Assembly (NCBI GenBank): GCA_004194705.1
Contig: SADC01001036.1
Span: 186,001-250,000 of the forward strand
Origin: Ditylenchus dipsaci
Taxonomy: Eukaryota; Nematoda; Chromadorea; Rhabditida; Anguinidae
Length of the DNA: 64,000 nucleotides
Direction: 5' to 3'
Position 1 is the first letter of the stretch. Every line of letters starts with the position of its first letter. The notes below the pieces were generated by a model. It did not search any database. It worked only from the letters and a program-made list of their open reading frames with translations, and had not been told where the DNA came from. Made by a program: the position numbers and the translations under genes. Shown here piece after piece: positions 12,780-25,170 of this stretch.

Positions 12780-13561
12780 TATATTGGCTAAAAACCAATG
12801 AAAACCCCAACCTTTTACCCATAGCCCTAAAAAAAGACAGACTTAAAGTAAAGGCATCTGGCAACTGTTAAAATCTATAATTGCGGCAGAAAAGATTAAA
12901 TTTGCGGCAGAAAAGATTTAATTTGCGGCAGAAAAAAGTACATTTGCGGCAAAAAAAAGTATTGCCCGTATTGAACGGCATAGGGCGTTTCCGCTATGTG
13001 CCCTTCCGTGTAACCATAATAATATGACAGGGTATATGCAGAACTGGGCGGGTAATTTTCAAGTCTAGTACCAAAATACTTCACTCTAGTACCGCAATTT
13101 AACATGCATAGAAAAACTTTATGTAAAGTTAGAGATTTTTCCTTGACACATGAACGTGTAGCCCTGAATCTCAGCTTTCTAATTAGACCTCACTTTTCTG
13201 AAAAGATTTCAAAGATTTGAAGATTTCGGGCTTTGTATGAAGTAACTTTTTCGACCAAGTTCCTCTATTCAGACCCTAGATATCCAACTTTTTTGAATCT
13301 TTTTACTGAAGAAAGATATTTTGTTAAATAGCTGAGATTCAGGCTACACGATAGTTAAAAAACTTTTAAAAAAGTGTACCCACAAAGTGAGGAGAAAAAT
13401 TAAAAAAATGAAAATTGTGGTACTAGAAAAAAATATTTTGGTACTAGAAAAAAGTATCACCCGAACTGGAAACATTTTACAAAAAATGGGCGCTTTATCC
13501 AAAAACTTGGCACTTTTTTCACAAAGACTGTGCGAAACGACTTTGTGGCAAAAGCACGTTT

Positions 13562-13825
13562 ACCGTATTTGCTCTAATAATCGGCCACTCTCTATTAAAC
13601 GGCCACTCTCTAATAAACGGCCACCCCAGAGACCTATATCTCAGTCCAGAGTCAATATTTTTCAAATCTGTTTTATGCATTTTCTTAGTTACCATGAGCC
13701 CTCCTGGTTCCACTTTTCAGATTGTGGTTGAGCACCCAAAAATCTCAAAATCGAAATTTTTTTTTTCGATTTTTTATGGGTTGAAAAATAAACGGCCATG
13801 GCCGATTATTACAGCAAATACGGTA
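13562..13825. repeat. MITE, second copy of the CCGTATTT family
   Basis: Left end ACCGTATTTGCTCTAATAAT, right end ATTATTACAGCAAATACGGT. It shares interior words with the copy at 12526 (gagcaCCCRAAAATCTC). It sits 65 bp upstream of the kinase start, so it may contribute to that gene's 5' region. Confidence 0.85.
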
Positions 13826-13889
13826 TTTTTTTATTAAGAAAACTCCAGTCGACAAAACGTTCGAGTAGCTCTCTCTGCGCACTTCAGCG

Positions 13890-15528
13890 ATGGGCGATAA
13901 AACAGATGATGGTTCTGATAGGTTGCCTCAAACTGATGAGAACGTTTCAAATCGGCACAATAGTTATAAGGTGTCTACTTCAAAAAAGTTAAGGAATCAT
14001 GCCTGTGTTATCGTCTAATTTAGGTAATCGAATTGCTGGGAAAAGGAGGGTTCGGAGCCGTCTTTAAAGTTCAAAAAAATTACGAATGGAAAGCTTCTAG
14101 CGATGAAGTGTGAAGTTCTAAACAACAAAAAAATGGAGGTACCCATTTTCGGTCTTTTTGATCACTTGATGATCTTATTCAGGTTCTTATGATGGACTGC
14201 AAAGTATTAAAGGGAACTGCTTCAATTAAATCACCACACTTCTGCCAGGTAAGTTGTTTTGCTTGTAAGTCAACACCACCCTATTATAATTATTGCAGGT
14301 GCTTGATCGTGGAATTATCGATGGACGATTTAATTACTTAATCATGACAATGGTGTGACCAGTCAAATAAAAATCTAGAATTTTTCTTCTATCTTGCCAT
14401 GTTTAGGTTGGCCGTAATTTATGGGATCTAAGAATGGAACGGGGTATTTTTCCTGTTTTGTTGGTTTCCGTTTTTATTTTTTTTATGATATGCGATTTTC
14501 TCTAAGTACTTCGCTTAAATGTGCAGAACAATGTCTGATGGCGATCGAAGATCTTCACACTGTCGGCTTTCTGCATCGTGACATCAAACCAGGTAATTTC
14601 TGCATGGGCAAGGCTGAGGCAAAGGTAGCATACATGTGATTATGTTTTTCGTGAGATTTTCAAATGTTTAGGATAGCCATACCGTTTACTTGCTTGACTT
14701 TGGTCTGTGTCGAAAATTTGTTGGGTAACTTTTCGTCAGATGACTCTTAATTTGATCAAAATTTCACTATTTTGGGCCAGAGAAAGATCAAGATCTCCGT
14801 CGGCCTCGAGACACGGTTATTTAATTGTTGTTCAAGTAAATAATGGGATTTAATTTCGGGCCTATCCAGGCACCTTTTCGAGGGACTACTAGATATGCTG
14901 CTATTGCTACTCTGTATCAGAAGGAACAGTCTAGAAAGGATGACCTTGAGGCCTGGATGTACATGATTGTGGAATGGACTGCTGGCTCACTGCCTTGGAA
15001 ACACCTCACGGCATGTTTATTGCTTATTTGTTTGTTTGCATTAAACGCTTAGGATGTTCAGGGAAAAGACAAAGCGGACGTTTTAGCTTGGAAAGAAGTG
15101 ATTCGGGATGAAGAAGGTCTGATTTGCCTGTCCACCTGTATAGTCTGACGTTTATTTTCTAGATGCTCTTCATGACTTTCTCGCAATGTGCCCTCAGCGC
15201 CAATTCTCTAGGTATTTTTTTAGGCATGCATTTTCCTGTGTAAATCCTGCTTTTTCCAGGGTCCTCAAATATCTGTACAGCTTGACCTACATAAGTATTC
15301 CTGACTACATGTTCGTTCATTCTTGTCTGGCAAACGCTGCGAAGGTTTCTTTTCTTTCTCGGCTATGGATTTTTCAGACGACTGTTACAGACAATGAAAG
15401 TTGATGCGAATCAGCCGTTGGATTGGGATCTGAGTACACCCTACCATGGTCCTACCCTCAAAGATCGTGAAGAACGCATCAAAGTGGGCAAAGCAGTGAA
15501 GACAGACAGGACCAAAGAAGCACGCTAA
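13890..15528 (+). CDS. CK1-superfamily (TTBK-like) protein kinase
   Basis: Serine/threonine kinase of the casein-kinase-1/tau-tubulin-kinase branch that is greatly expanded in nematodes. Exons: 13890-13970, 14024-14138, 14183-14248, 14299-14352, 14407-14459, 14507-14624, 14672-14724, 14781-14835, 14870-15010, 15053-15116, 15163-15211, 15260-15310, 15378-15528 (about 349 residues). Visible motifs: glycine loop GKGGFG (33-38), AMK with Lys55, HRDIKPGN (146-153), DFG (171-173), FRGTTRYAA. All catalytic residues are present. Exon 2 carries one extra A in the run 14073-14079: with six As the frame runs on from VFKV into [11 protein letters not shown]. Intron 15011-15052 fits only with a GC donor (ACG|GCATGT). 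The eighth donor could instead be at 14826. AATAAA lies at 15565. The perfect conservation apart from one homopolymer argues against a pseudogene. Confidence 0.88.
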
Positions 15529-15779
15529 GTATAAATTTTATCTGCATTGTTTATATTATTATGTAATAAATCTGTGTGGTTGTGAACAAACGGTTGATCG
15601 GCGCTAGTGACTGGCCCCTTCGCCTAGAAAGCACCCGCTTGTCCAAAAAAAATTAAATGGCATTTAAAGTGTAGGAAAAGAGATTTGCGAAAGCAAATCT
15701 CCGTAGCGTCGGTCTGTCGTGGAACTAGTTGCCGGCGTGGCGTAGGAAGAAGCAAATTGTGTCTGAAATCATAAAGTTA

Positions 15780-16020
15780 TTTTGACCCTAGTAGCGAATA
15801 CCCCCCCCCCCCCCCCCAACGATTTTCACTTTTCTTACTTTAGTAAAAAGTACCCAAATTTATGTCCCAATGTGCGCAAACTCTTCATTAGTCACAACTT
15901 CTGTACGCTGGCCTACCCCCCAAGCCTAAGGGCTAAGCCTAAACTTGTTGTTTGCAAGGGTAGTTACAGCAATTTTTAAAGGTCGGATGCTTCGGGGGGT
16001 TATTCGCTACTAGCGCCGTT
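15780..16020. repeat. Hairpin with TAGTAGCGAATA ends and poly-C
   Basis: CTAGTAGCGAATACCCCCC at 15789 mirrors GGGGGGTTATTCGCTACTAG at 15994. The interior is AT-rich with no coding signal. Confidence 0.6.
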
Positions 16021-16141
16021 ATTTTAAACACGATTAGTATCGCACCAAGGAATGTTGACCCGTGGGCGCATATACCATTATCCTTTTTACAAGCTGTATC
16101 TAGTGTTGTGATATTCGTACGAAGATTGAAAAGTCCGAATA

Positions 16142-16312
16142 CAGTCAACTGCCGATTTAGTGTACACCCGATTTAGTGTACACCTCGGTCTAGTGTACAC
16201 CTGGATTAAATCATTTTGGCCGGCTGTTAATTAAAATGACTAGAATGAACACTCGATTTAGTGTACACCTGGAGCCGGTCCCCAGGGTGTACACTAAATC
16301 GGGAGTTGACTG
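16142..16312. mobile_element. Tc1/mariner-type MITE, CAGTCAACTSCCGATTTAG family
   Basis: Starts CAGTCAACTGCCGATTTAGT and ends CTAAATCGGGAGTTGACTG, flanked on both sides by TA. Several direct copies of GATTTAGTGTACACC lie just inside the left end. Two more copies, also TA-flanked, are at 39373-39557 and 49991-50177. TA target duplication and CAGTC ends are typical of the IS630/Tc1/mariner (pogo) superfamily. It has no transposase of its own. Confidence 0.88.
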
Positions 16313-16627
16313 TATTCGCGCGAATATTCGGAATGTTCACGAATATTGAAATTTTCAGAGAGTAGCGTTTTACGACAAAAAATTCCATAAAATTTAATTA
16401 AATGTTTTTACAGCAATATTATCGACAAAATCGGCCTTTATTTGACCGAAACACTCACTAAAACAAGCAGGGGACAACAAATCTAATATAGCAAGATATA
16501 GCGACAGTTGACTGTATAGCGGTAGTAAAAAGGTGTCGGAACCTCGGTTAGAACAAAATTTTTGCACCGAGACTATATCGAGAGTAGACTGTACAGCAAG
16601 AGAGCACTACATCGAGAGTTTGCTGTA

Positions 16628-16779
16628 CAGTCAAACCTCGATAATCCGCCACCCCATGGACCGATCGAGGGTGGCGGTTTAGCGGGGGTAAAAATTGTTA
16701 AGTTTATCTGACGGCCAACTAAATCGGGCTTATCGAGGGTGGCGGTTTAGCGGGGTGGCGGATTATCGAGGTTTGACTG
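16628..16779. mobile_element. Tc1/mariner-type MITE, CAGTCAAACCTCGATAATCC family
   Basis: Left end CAGTCAAACCTCGATAATCC, right end GGATTATCGAGGTTTGACTG (as GATTATCGAGGTTTGACTG), flanked by TA. The GC-rich word GGTGGCGGTTTAGCGGGG occurs twice inside. Confidence 0.85.
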
Positions 16780-17269
16780 TATAGCTAAAAATTGCAATGA
16801 AATATGACAGACGCACTGTGGCGAGAGCGCACTATAGCGGAGAAATAGTTGCTTTATGTTTAAATTATGCCAACCGATTCACCGAACAAGTCGCACTGTA
16901 CCGAGGATCGCACTATAGCAAGAGCGCACTACATCAAGAGTTGACTACAACTAAACTTTGTTTTTGTGCCTTTTTTAGTTTATATGCAGTATTCAGACTG
17001 AAAAGTTTTCAGTGAAAACATGTTTTCTAGACAAAAATTTTTTTTTTAAATAAAAGTTTTGGTCAAAACATCAATTTTGGACGAAAAATTTTACCAAAAT
17101 CACAAAAGTTTTTCACGGAATCTTCGCGTTTTTATAAGAGCGCGAAGGTATTTATCTTCGCGCGAATATTCAGACTTCACAACTCTAGCTGTGCCTAAGG
17201 GACAGCTTACCACCCTAGGGTCGGTCTCTTGGGGTGGTGTTATATCCAGGCTCGACTGTAGAATCTTAT

Positions 17270-17470
17270 GGGATGCCCCCAATGCATCCGTGTCCGCGTC
17301 CGTGACACGGGCCGTATTTTCGTGCACAATGAGCCGTATCCGTGTCCGTAAAACGGGCCGTAAACTCGGGCGGTGAAACGGTCCGTGTATTTCCACACAA
17401 TGGGCCGTGTCCGTGTCACGGACCGTGATACGGCCCGTTAAATTTTTGGGTCGATTTTTTAAGTTAGCAG
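17270..17470. repeat. GC-rich degenerate tandem repeat of GTCCGTG/ACGGGCC
   Basis: Units like CCGTGTCCGTG and ACGGGCCGT repeat over about 200 bp and form local palindromes (for example CGTGTCACGGACCGTGATACG). The base composition stands out from the AT-rich surroundings. The 183-codon minus-strand frame 17100-17651 is a by-product. Confidence 0.65.
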
Positions 17471-17935
17471 GTAAATTTATTTTTTCGAGTGCCAATTTAA
17501 ATTTAATCGCACGCCCAAATTTATGAGAAGCATTCTTGTAACAAAACATCGGAAAAAATATTGTGAAAACACAGAATTCAAGGCCGATAATTTTTCGACA
17601 CGGACCATGTTTTTCATACGGTCCGTATCGAATAAGGATTTTTGCACACAATTTGATTTTGAAAATTGAAAAAAAGCAACGAAAAACATAGTGATCACAA
17701 CCAGTGTTTGGACTTCGTACTTGGCTCGTACTTGATACTTTGTATTTTTCGTCCTAGAAATTCTTCTTTTTTCTCAAAAGTTTTAAACTAGATGCCTTCA
17801 GAACAACCACAGCTACATTTTTACAAAAAAATTTACCTGTGTCGAGATTACAAATAGTTATATATTGATATTTCAAGTGCAAGTACGAGGTCAGATACGA
17901 GCACTCGTACCTGAGCTCGTACTAATAAACCTAGA

Positions 17936-18265
17936 ATTCTGAGCGATTAAGCCAATCGGACCCGAAATCTGATACACTCAATCGGTTTTTCTTCAAAAGT
18001 TTACTCCCCCTTTAGTATACCCCAAAAAACCAATTATTTTGGCCTTTTGGCCATTCCGGAGTGGGTCCTGGGCCATCTGGTCTTTGCCCACCTCTGAATT
18101 TCACACAAAAAAATTTAAAAATTGTAGATTTCGTGTCGAGAAACAAAACTGGGACATAAATGAGGAAATCTGAGACAAAAAAAGTGAGTCTGGGACAAAT
18201 CAAATCTGGGACAGAAAAAAGTGAATCTGGGTCAAAATAAAGTAAATCTGGGACAAAAAAGTTTT
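17936..18265. repeat. Single arm of the GGAGTAAACTTTTTG foldback family
   Basis: Contains the family core (CCGATTGGCTTAATCGCTC inverse, AAAGTTTACTCCCCCTTTAG, TGGCCATTCCGGAGTGGGTC) followed by about 20-bp tandem units of AATCTGGGACAAAAAAAGT. It matches the right arm of 5293-6100 but the left arm is absent, so this is a half element. Confidence 0.8.
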
Positions 18266-18434
18266 CCCCATTTAAATGATTCAGAATTCAATTATTTCTG
18301 TAATATACGAAGCTGAAAAAACTGATTGTGTCACCCGCATTATTGTCATTCTTGTGAATTTGAATTTTTTATTTATTATATTCATCCACACAGGCTGCGA
18401 ACTATAGTCCTGACCAGTCTTGAGCACGCCTGGA

Positions 18435-18970
18435 TTTTATCAACCGCCACATCAACCATCCACCGGTTGATTGGGTGCAGGATCATAATACCCAAGACAA
18501 AATACCCAAAGACAAAATACCCAAGGACAAAATACCCAATGGTCAAAATACCCAATATACATATTGTGCAGATAATGTTCACTAAACGCTATTATCATAA
18601 TGTTATTATCATAATATGCACCATCTGCTATTATCATATTAATAGGACGTCAAAAGCCCACTAAAAGACCACTCTTGGGTATTTTAGGTATTTGGGTATT
18701 TTGTCTTTGGGTATTTTGACCATTGGGTATTTTGTATTTTGGGTATTTTGTCCTTGGGTATTTTGTAATTGGGTATTTTGTCTTTGGGTATTTTGATCCT
18801 GCACCGTTGATTGATTTTCGGTTGATCAACCGGTTGATCAGGATTTTTGCTTATCAACCGTCACATCCACCATCAACCGGTTGATTCATTTCCGGTTGAT
18901 CAACCGGTTGAGAAAGGTGATCAACCGTGGCCCACCGGCGAATAAACCGGTTGATAACGCCGGTTGATTG
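18435..18970. repeat. Nested foldback: CAACCGGTTGATC arms around AATACCCAAAGAC arms
   Basis: The outer arm at 18438-18480 (CCACCGGTTGATTGGGTGCAGG) mirrors 18800-18960 (CAACCGGTTGATCA repeats). The inner left arm (18481-18560) repeats ACAAAATACCCAAGG and the inner right arm (18675-18800) the inverse TTGGGTATTTTGTC. One palindrome therefore sits exactly in the middle of another. Confidence 0.8.
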
Positions 18971-19099
18971 GCCAAGACCGGTCCTGACTTAATAGATTGA
19001 AGATTACAACCTATTTTAAAAAACTTTGTCTATTGCACAACGATCTCTTCTGGCACTCTCACTTTCTTCTGGCATACCTAGTCAACATTTTTATTCAAA

Positions 19100-19375
19100 T
19101 TTTACAGTCTGAACCAACCGAACCAAGTGGTCATCCACTTTGAGCAAAAAATCTTTTACGTTTTTTCACGTTCCAAAACCTATTTTCTGGACTAATTCGG
19201 ACATGCTGAAAATGGTTTGATAATGGTAAAATGCCGTTTTGAACGGTATTTTTTTAGTTTTGATAAAATCGAGTTTTGGTAAAATCAATCTTCAGCATGC
19301 CTGAATTAGTCCAGAAAGTGGGTTTTTGAACCCGAAAAAGTAAAAAATTGCTCCAAGTGCACGACACTTGGTTCG
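19100..19375. repeat. Palindromic repeat, ACCAAGTGGTCGTCCACTTGG family
   Basis: A hairpin whose arms contain CCAAGTGGTCATCCACTT, TTCTGGACTAATTCGG and the word CATGCTGAAAATGGTTTGAT. Further copies at 48345-48700, 48820-49135 and 51590-51960 share these words. Confidence 0.8.
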
Positions 19376-19499
19376 GTTAGTGCAGAATGGAAAATTTAAA
19401 TCCCAGCAAAATTGTTCAAAATTCGCGAATTTAAAAAGTGTGCACCAATTCGTGTGTGGACTAACATGGTATGGATTTATTTGGTGTGAATCAATTCGC

Positions 19500-20290
19500 T
19501 TAACGCCCGCAAATGGATATCCACCTCGACCTGGGGTACCTTCCTCTGCTTTGAAGGGTGAGGTAGGTGAAATCGGGATTTTGGTCTTATCAAATTTAAT
19601 TCAACACACGATTTTACATTTGATGGTTTTGTTGTTGTTTTGTTGTTGCATGGTTTGTTTTGGATTCTTTTTTTTTTTAAATTTCAGGTCATCCAGGTGG
19701 GTATCACCTGACCAGGTGCTAACCACCCCAGGTTTTGAGATGAAGTAGGTAAAAACGAAATTTTAGCTTCGTCAAACTTGATTCCCACAGAATTTCATTT
19801 ATCATAGGGTTTTCAAATTTAAAAAAATTTAACTTTACAGGCCATCCATGTGGATGTCCACCTGGCCAGTTGGTGCATATCCATCTTCTAGGTGCATATC
19901 CAATTGACCCAATAACACCAACCTCAAATTTTTAGGTTGAGTTGGGTAACATCACACTTTTAGTTCTAAGAAACCAGAGTCCCCGTACGTTTTTCACTTG
20001 AAAGAACAGTTTGCTTTTTGTTTTTAACAACTTTTATTTTAAAAGCTATCCGGGTGGATATTAACCTGCCCGATGGTACCTTACCCAGATTTTAGGGTTT
20101 GAGCTGGTAAAATCGTAATTTATGTCCTATCGAACCGAATTCTCGGCGCGATTTTAAGTAAAAAAGCGGTTTTAATTGGAATTCGTTATTTTAAATTTCC
20201 GCCTAAAATTATCTAATTCGGGTTTAGGGGTTCGGTAGTTAAAATGGCAATTTCGACCTTATTAAACCCGTCCTCACTGCTGCAGTCGTT
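19500..20290. repeat. Degenerate tandem repeat, unit about 150-200 bp
   Basis: About four or five diverged direct copies: each has a GTGGATATCCACCTG-like word, then CTTACCCAGGTTTTGAG-like, then AGGTAAAATCG, then TTCTTATCAAACTTGATTCC and CACACGATTTTA-like. The pattern suggests an old satellite. No coding potential that I trust, although 19368-19748 is open. Confidence 0.55.
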
Positions 20291-20324
20291 ACTGTCACTC
20301 ATGATTCGGATAGATATCAAAGTA

Positions 20325-21385
20325 CAGGGTGTCCCAAATATTTTGAACTTTTCTTTGGCCATAACTTTTTCTCTAGTGCGATTTTTGAAATTCTGTAGAC
20401 ACAGATCGATTCAGAATTTCGACGCTACTTGCATATACCCCCCCCCCCCAAATCAATTTTTTTTAAAAGTGTTTTAAAACACCATATATCGAATCAAAAT
20501 CGCCTCAGAAGTTCAAAAAAGACATTATTTTTAAGTTCTGGTCAATAAAAAATTGAGTTTTGGGCACTTTTGAATTTCGACTTTTTACCTGTTTTATCAT
20601 GTTTTGGTCACTGGAGCTGGGCAAAAATAGTCTCTAAATGCATTTTTGTCCAAGAGTCTTGCTCGGAATTATGTCTAAGGTAAGTGAGTGTGCGCATCTC
20701 TAACCTACCAAGCCCCCTGCGCCCCCTTCGGGGCTTGGTTGCTTGGGGTTGAGATGCGCACACCCACATACCTTAGACGCAAATCACTCGAAAGTGACTC
20801 TGGATGCATAAAAATGTATGCATACCAGAGTTTATTTATGCGGTAGGCCCCAGTAAACAAAACTATGTTCAACATCGTCCTTTTCGTTTAAAATTGGCCC
20901 TTTTTAGTCTATTTCCACCCTAATACAGCCTTAAATCCCTTCGAAAACGGTCAAAATGGGTACTTTTTGGTGGTCCAGACACTCGATTTTTTATTGACCA
21001 GAACTCAAAAATAATGTCTTTTTTGAACTCCTGAGGCGATTTCGAGTCGAAATATGGTGTTTTAAAACACTTTTAAAAAAAGTTGATTTGGGGGGGGATA
21101 TATGCAAGTAGCGCCAGAATTTCATAAGAATTTTTTTGGTATATAACTTGAAAACACGATTTTTGCTTGGTCCCCCTTGCGGTTTGGGTCCTTGTCTCTG
21201 GGTTGCATCTGGATCGGTAAGGCCCAAACTACAGGGGGGACCAAGCAAAAATCATGTTTTCAAGTTATATACCAAAGCAATTCTTATGAAATTCTGAATC
21301 GATCTGCGTTTACAGAATTTCAAAAATCGCACTAGAGAAAAAGTTATGACCAAAAGAAAAGTTCCAAAATATTTGGGACACCCTG
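20325..21385. mobile_element. TA-flanked element with CAGGGTGTCCCAAA ends and a shared hairpin core
   Basis: The first 80 bp (CAGGGTGTCCCAAATATTTT...) mirror the last 80 bp (...ATATTTGGGACACCCTG), and TA flanks both sides. Inside sits a GC-rich hairpin (about 20670-20870) with GTCTAAGGTAAGTG against CATACCTTAGAC and a GGGGGCTTGG-type stem. That inner core recurs at 47150-47345 inside quite different arms. No transposase frame seen. Confidence 0.82.
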
Positions 21386-24300
21386 TAATTATAAATAAGA
21401 TACGGTAACAAAAGTAACGAAAAAACAATTATAAAGTATAAATTATAAAGTATAGCTGTAAAAGGTTAATTAGAGACAGCAACATGGCATAATCAGTTCT
21501 TCCAAGAACAGTTTTTTTCAGAACAATTTCAGCCAATAACAATTTGTTTCAAAACAATTCGTGCCAAGACAAGTTTTTGTCTATTTGAATTTTCGCCAGA
21601 ATGAGTTTTTGCCAGAATCTCTTTTTGCCAGAATAATTTGTGCCAGAATGAAGGTGTGCCCTAAAATCACAGTTTCTGCCTTTTCGAATGTCGTTTTGTG
21701 ATCGTTTTGTAGACCAATTTTTCCTCTGCAAAACAGTAAGAAATTGATTTCGGAAAGGCCATGAACTGTGATTTTAAAAGCGTTTTAAAAAAGTGTTGTG
21801 AAACCTAACAATAAATCGACGGCCCGAAACAGCACTACCTCTGACAACCCTAGTGTCAAGCCTATTTCCATGTTTGCTACTAAATTTGGTATACAATCAC
21901 AAGTTTATGATTTCGCTAGGAGGGTGTCACCATTTTATAAATCCTCGTTGCACAAGTCACTTTTTCTCATTAGATAGAGTCAAAAAAATTTTATTGGCAT
22001 ACAAAAAATTTCCATCATCCCGGCTTTTATAGTAATCCTGATTTTTTTGTTAAATAAACCTCATTCCTGTTTACATTCGTCTTCTGCTACATGTTTTGAG
22101 TAAATATTTCTGCTTTTTTGTTATTCCATATGTCTTCTTCTCTCACTTATCAAAACAACCACATAAACATAAACAAATCGATCCGTTTCTCTAGCGTTCA
22201 CTTGCAAGTTCAATTAAGTAGTAATAGTATTGCTAGAAATGTGTTTATTCATCTCCCTTCACTAGTAGCATAAAATAGAGTGAACGCAAAAAATCTTGCA
22301 CTTCCACTCGATGCATACCTCCCGCCAAAACTAGGGCACAATTGTCTGAATGTACTCACACAATCCTCTCTCCAATCTCAATATACACTCGCCAAGCTCC
22401 TAACAAATGCCCTCTTCTCCGAACCCGAAGACAGCTAGAGAGGCAGTGGTATATTCGGTGCTTGGCCGCACCATCCCTTGCCTCTGTGTCTCTGCCCCTT
22501 CCCATGTATTGATTGAGCAGATGCGTACATATAATGTGCGTGCGTGCTTCCTTCTTTTGGTGGAATGTCTGTTTCTAATGAGAATTGTTGAGAGCAATGT
22601 CTGTGTGTGTCTCATTGATTGCTGGCAAGCCTTAGTTCTCTACTTCTGTACACTTCTCTCCTGGTATAGGAGACAGTGTAGGCAGAGCCCAATGGTGCTA
22701 CTGCTGCTGCTGTAGAAAGACACTTTTATTCTGCTGGTTGCCCTACGCCTGCTCATTTTGCAGTACTATTCACATATATGTGTGCAACTTACTTGCCATG
22801 TAATTTTGTACATTTTTTCGGTATTTTAGTGATGTTTCAACGGGGAGTTATTGTACCCTTCATTCCCTCACTCTGAATCCCGAAGTTTTTGGACATGGGC
22901 GGTTATGAGATAATATCGATTCTAGTCGCTTGCTGGTGTTTAAATACATTTTTTCTTAATAAGGTTCTCCCTTGTACAAATTGCTTAAAACATGAACACA
23001 ACTTTTTGATTTTCAAGCCAAACATTTTAGCATATAGTAGAACTGCGATGTAAGGTCAGCCCCCCATACAATTTGGCTGGCTAGCAGAGAAATTAGACAA
23101 AATTTACCCTCAGTACAAGTCCAGCCCCGCTATAATGCCACTTTGAAGAAATCTTACGCGATAAAATAACCCCGGTGTAAGGTTATTCACTTTTTTCGTT
23201 AAAATTTTCCAATACCCCCCAATTGTTCACAAAATGAATTTCCGGCACTACTCGGTTTTACCACGCCCAACCAAAACAGCTATGCAGTTTTATTTCCTCT
23301 CGCATTTTTGCTCTATTTTTTCCTAATTTCAAAAATTACAGCTGCTTTTAAAGGGGCATGAATGTGCGTTTTGAAAAGTTAACTCACGGGGATACCCATT
23401 TAATGGACTACCTCTTGGTCTATGGCAGACACTTGAAGTTTTAAAGTTCGGGATGCAGTCGGATTGCTATGTTACAATACTTTTTTTTCATAAAACGCTG
23501 ACTTATGGGTTCTATCGACCATCTCGAATCTATAGATTTCACCGTCATCTTTGTAATAAATTTAAATTTCAGCCCTTTTTCTTGTTTTTTTGTGAGTCCA
23601 CGTCTGGTATATACCACTAGCCAATTATATTAAAGTATCTTTTAGTGAGCTTTTGGTTGATGAGGTTCGAGTCTATTACCTCATAGATTATATTGCCATT
23701 TCTGTGCTTTTCCTTGGGCTTTTAGGGCTTAGTGGGAGCGGATATTGACGTTTCACGGTGCCTACAAATTGGGGTGATGAAAGTAGTAGTAGTATTGTTG
23801 CTTTAATCCCCATATCCAAGTGATCCATTTTAAAACTCTCCCTTTAGTGAGTGGAAGAGGAATTTACTGGAAGACTTCCAGTAAAGGTGTTTTTGCTATG
23901 TTCTGTAATCCAAGGTACTTTAAGACTTGATACTATTGCCAAAATACACCTGTATTATATCAAGGTATTCAGCACAGTTTTAGCACCAATTATTTTTTTT
24001 CGCCATTGCTTGCTTTTTTGTTGTGTCTTTTTTATTTGAAATATAATTCTGGTTCGCTTGGTTCTTTTTGTGCCATTTTGCTTGAATTGGCGCATTTTGA
24101 ATTTTATTTATTTTTTTGACTTTTTCGGTTCCTGTTATTAATTTTTTTTTCAAAACTAGACAAAGCCTTAGGCAAAATGTGTGTCCCGAACTGGGAAAAA
24201 ATATTAAAGAGTGAAAAAGGCGCGAATTTAAAAAAAGCGCGAAAAAAGTCGCACAAAAAACCAAACATTTACCCACTAAAAATTGTAGCAGTTTAAATAC

Positions 24301-24913
24301 TTAAATCACATGCAGAAAGACGGCCCCAACAGGGATCTGAGCCAGCATTTTTGTGGCTATTTCTTACCAGAAACGTATCTAGAACTTAATTTCACGGGGG
24401 AGGGGTGTTGTTGCTAAAAAATGAATATGCTTTGGTTTTCTCTTATGCGACTTTTAGGAAAAAGAGTTGCGGGAAAAGGCTTTAGCCCCGTTATCATCCT
24501 GGATATTCTTGTGTAACTAAAGTGAACAAAGATGGTTATACACTTTCCAAAAGCCAATTCGATCTTCAGCTGGAAAGCTGGACTGATTTCGAAAATCTCA
24601 GCTAATTTTTTTTATATTTTAATTACTTTTTTTGCTGCTAACTTTAGTAACATAGAAACAAGGCGTTAAAATTTTAGAAAAAACAGCCCAAACTTTTGAA
24701 CATAATATGAAAATAAAATCGATTTTTTTGTAGAATCGGCTATGCGATGATGAACAATTTTTGCTCTCCCACCCCCACTTTGGTGATTGCCTCATTGGCT
24801 TTGTATTGTTGGTTAGGTGTTTGGTTGGTAACATTCCCCACTAAAACAACCATGCTGAAAAGGAAATGCTTAAAATGATGTACAACGTGCACCATCAATA
24901 AGCTAGCTATATA

Positions 24914-25170
24914 CAGGGTGTCCCAAAAAAATAAAGCATTTTTGAAATTTTTTATTAAGGACTTCCGGGGACCGGTGAAATCACAAAAATTGTTTTTTAA
25001 GGTTTCAGCAAACAATTTTGTAAGTTATAAAAAAAAATATTTAATTAACACAAAAAATATATAGATCCGGCCATTTATGAATAAAATATTGGTTTAAATT
25101 CAAAAGGAAATGTAAAAGTCGAGAAATCAAATAAAATTAAAAAAATGCCTTAGTTTTTTGGGACACCCTG
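24914..25170. mobile_element. MITE with CAGGGTGTCCCAAAAAA ends
   Basis: Left end CAGGGTGTCCCAAAAAAATA, right end TTTTTTGGGACACCCTG, flanked by TA. Length 257 bp, no coding sequence. Same end motif as 20325-21385 but a different interior. Confidence 0.9.

Larger units (their letters stand above)
10940..13889. other. Spacer between GATA factor and kinase
   Basis: After the GATA poly(A) signal this stretch holds a large TTTGCGG foldback (11280-12030), a MITE (12526-12779), a weaker foldback with GCGGCAGAAAAGATT and GGTACTAGAAAAAAGTAT arms (about 12868-13475) and a second MITE (13562-13825) ending 65 bp before the kinase start codon. No gene seen. Confidence 0.7.

Noticed and set aside
17100..17651. 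183-codon minus-strand open frame
   Set aside because: It covers the GC-rich GTCCGTG repeat and has no recognisable domain; the frame is a composition effect.
20670..20870. Spliced-leader RNA gene, because of AAGGTAAGTG
   Set aside because: The donor-like word lies in one side of a perfect palindrome, no convincing Sm site was seen, and the copy at 47150 shares the whole hairpin.
22407..22715. 102-codon frame in the repeat region
   Set aside because: No domain, no splice or poly(A) support, and an overlapping frame of similar length on the other strand.
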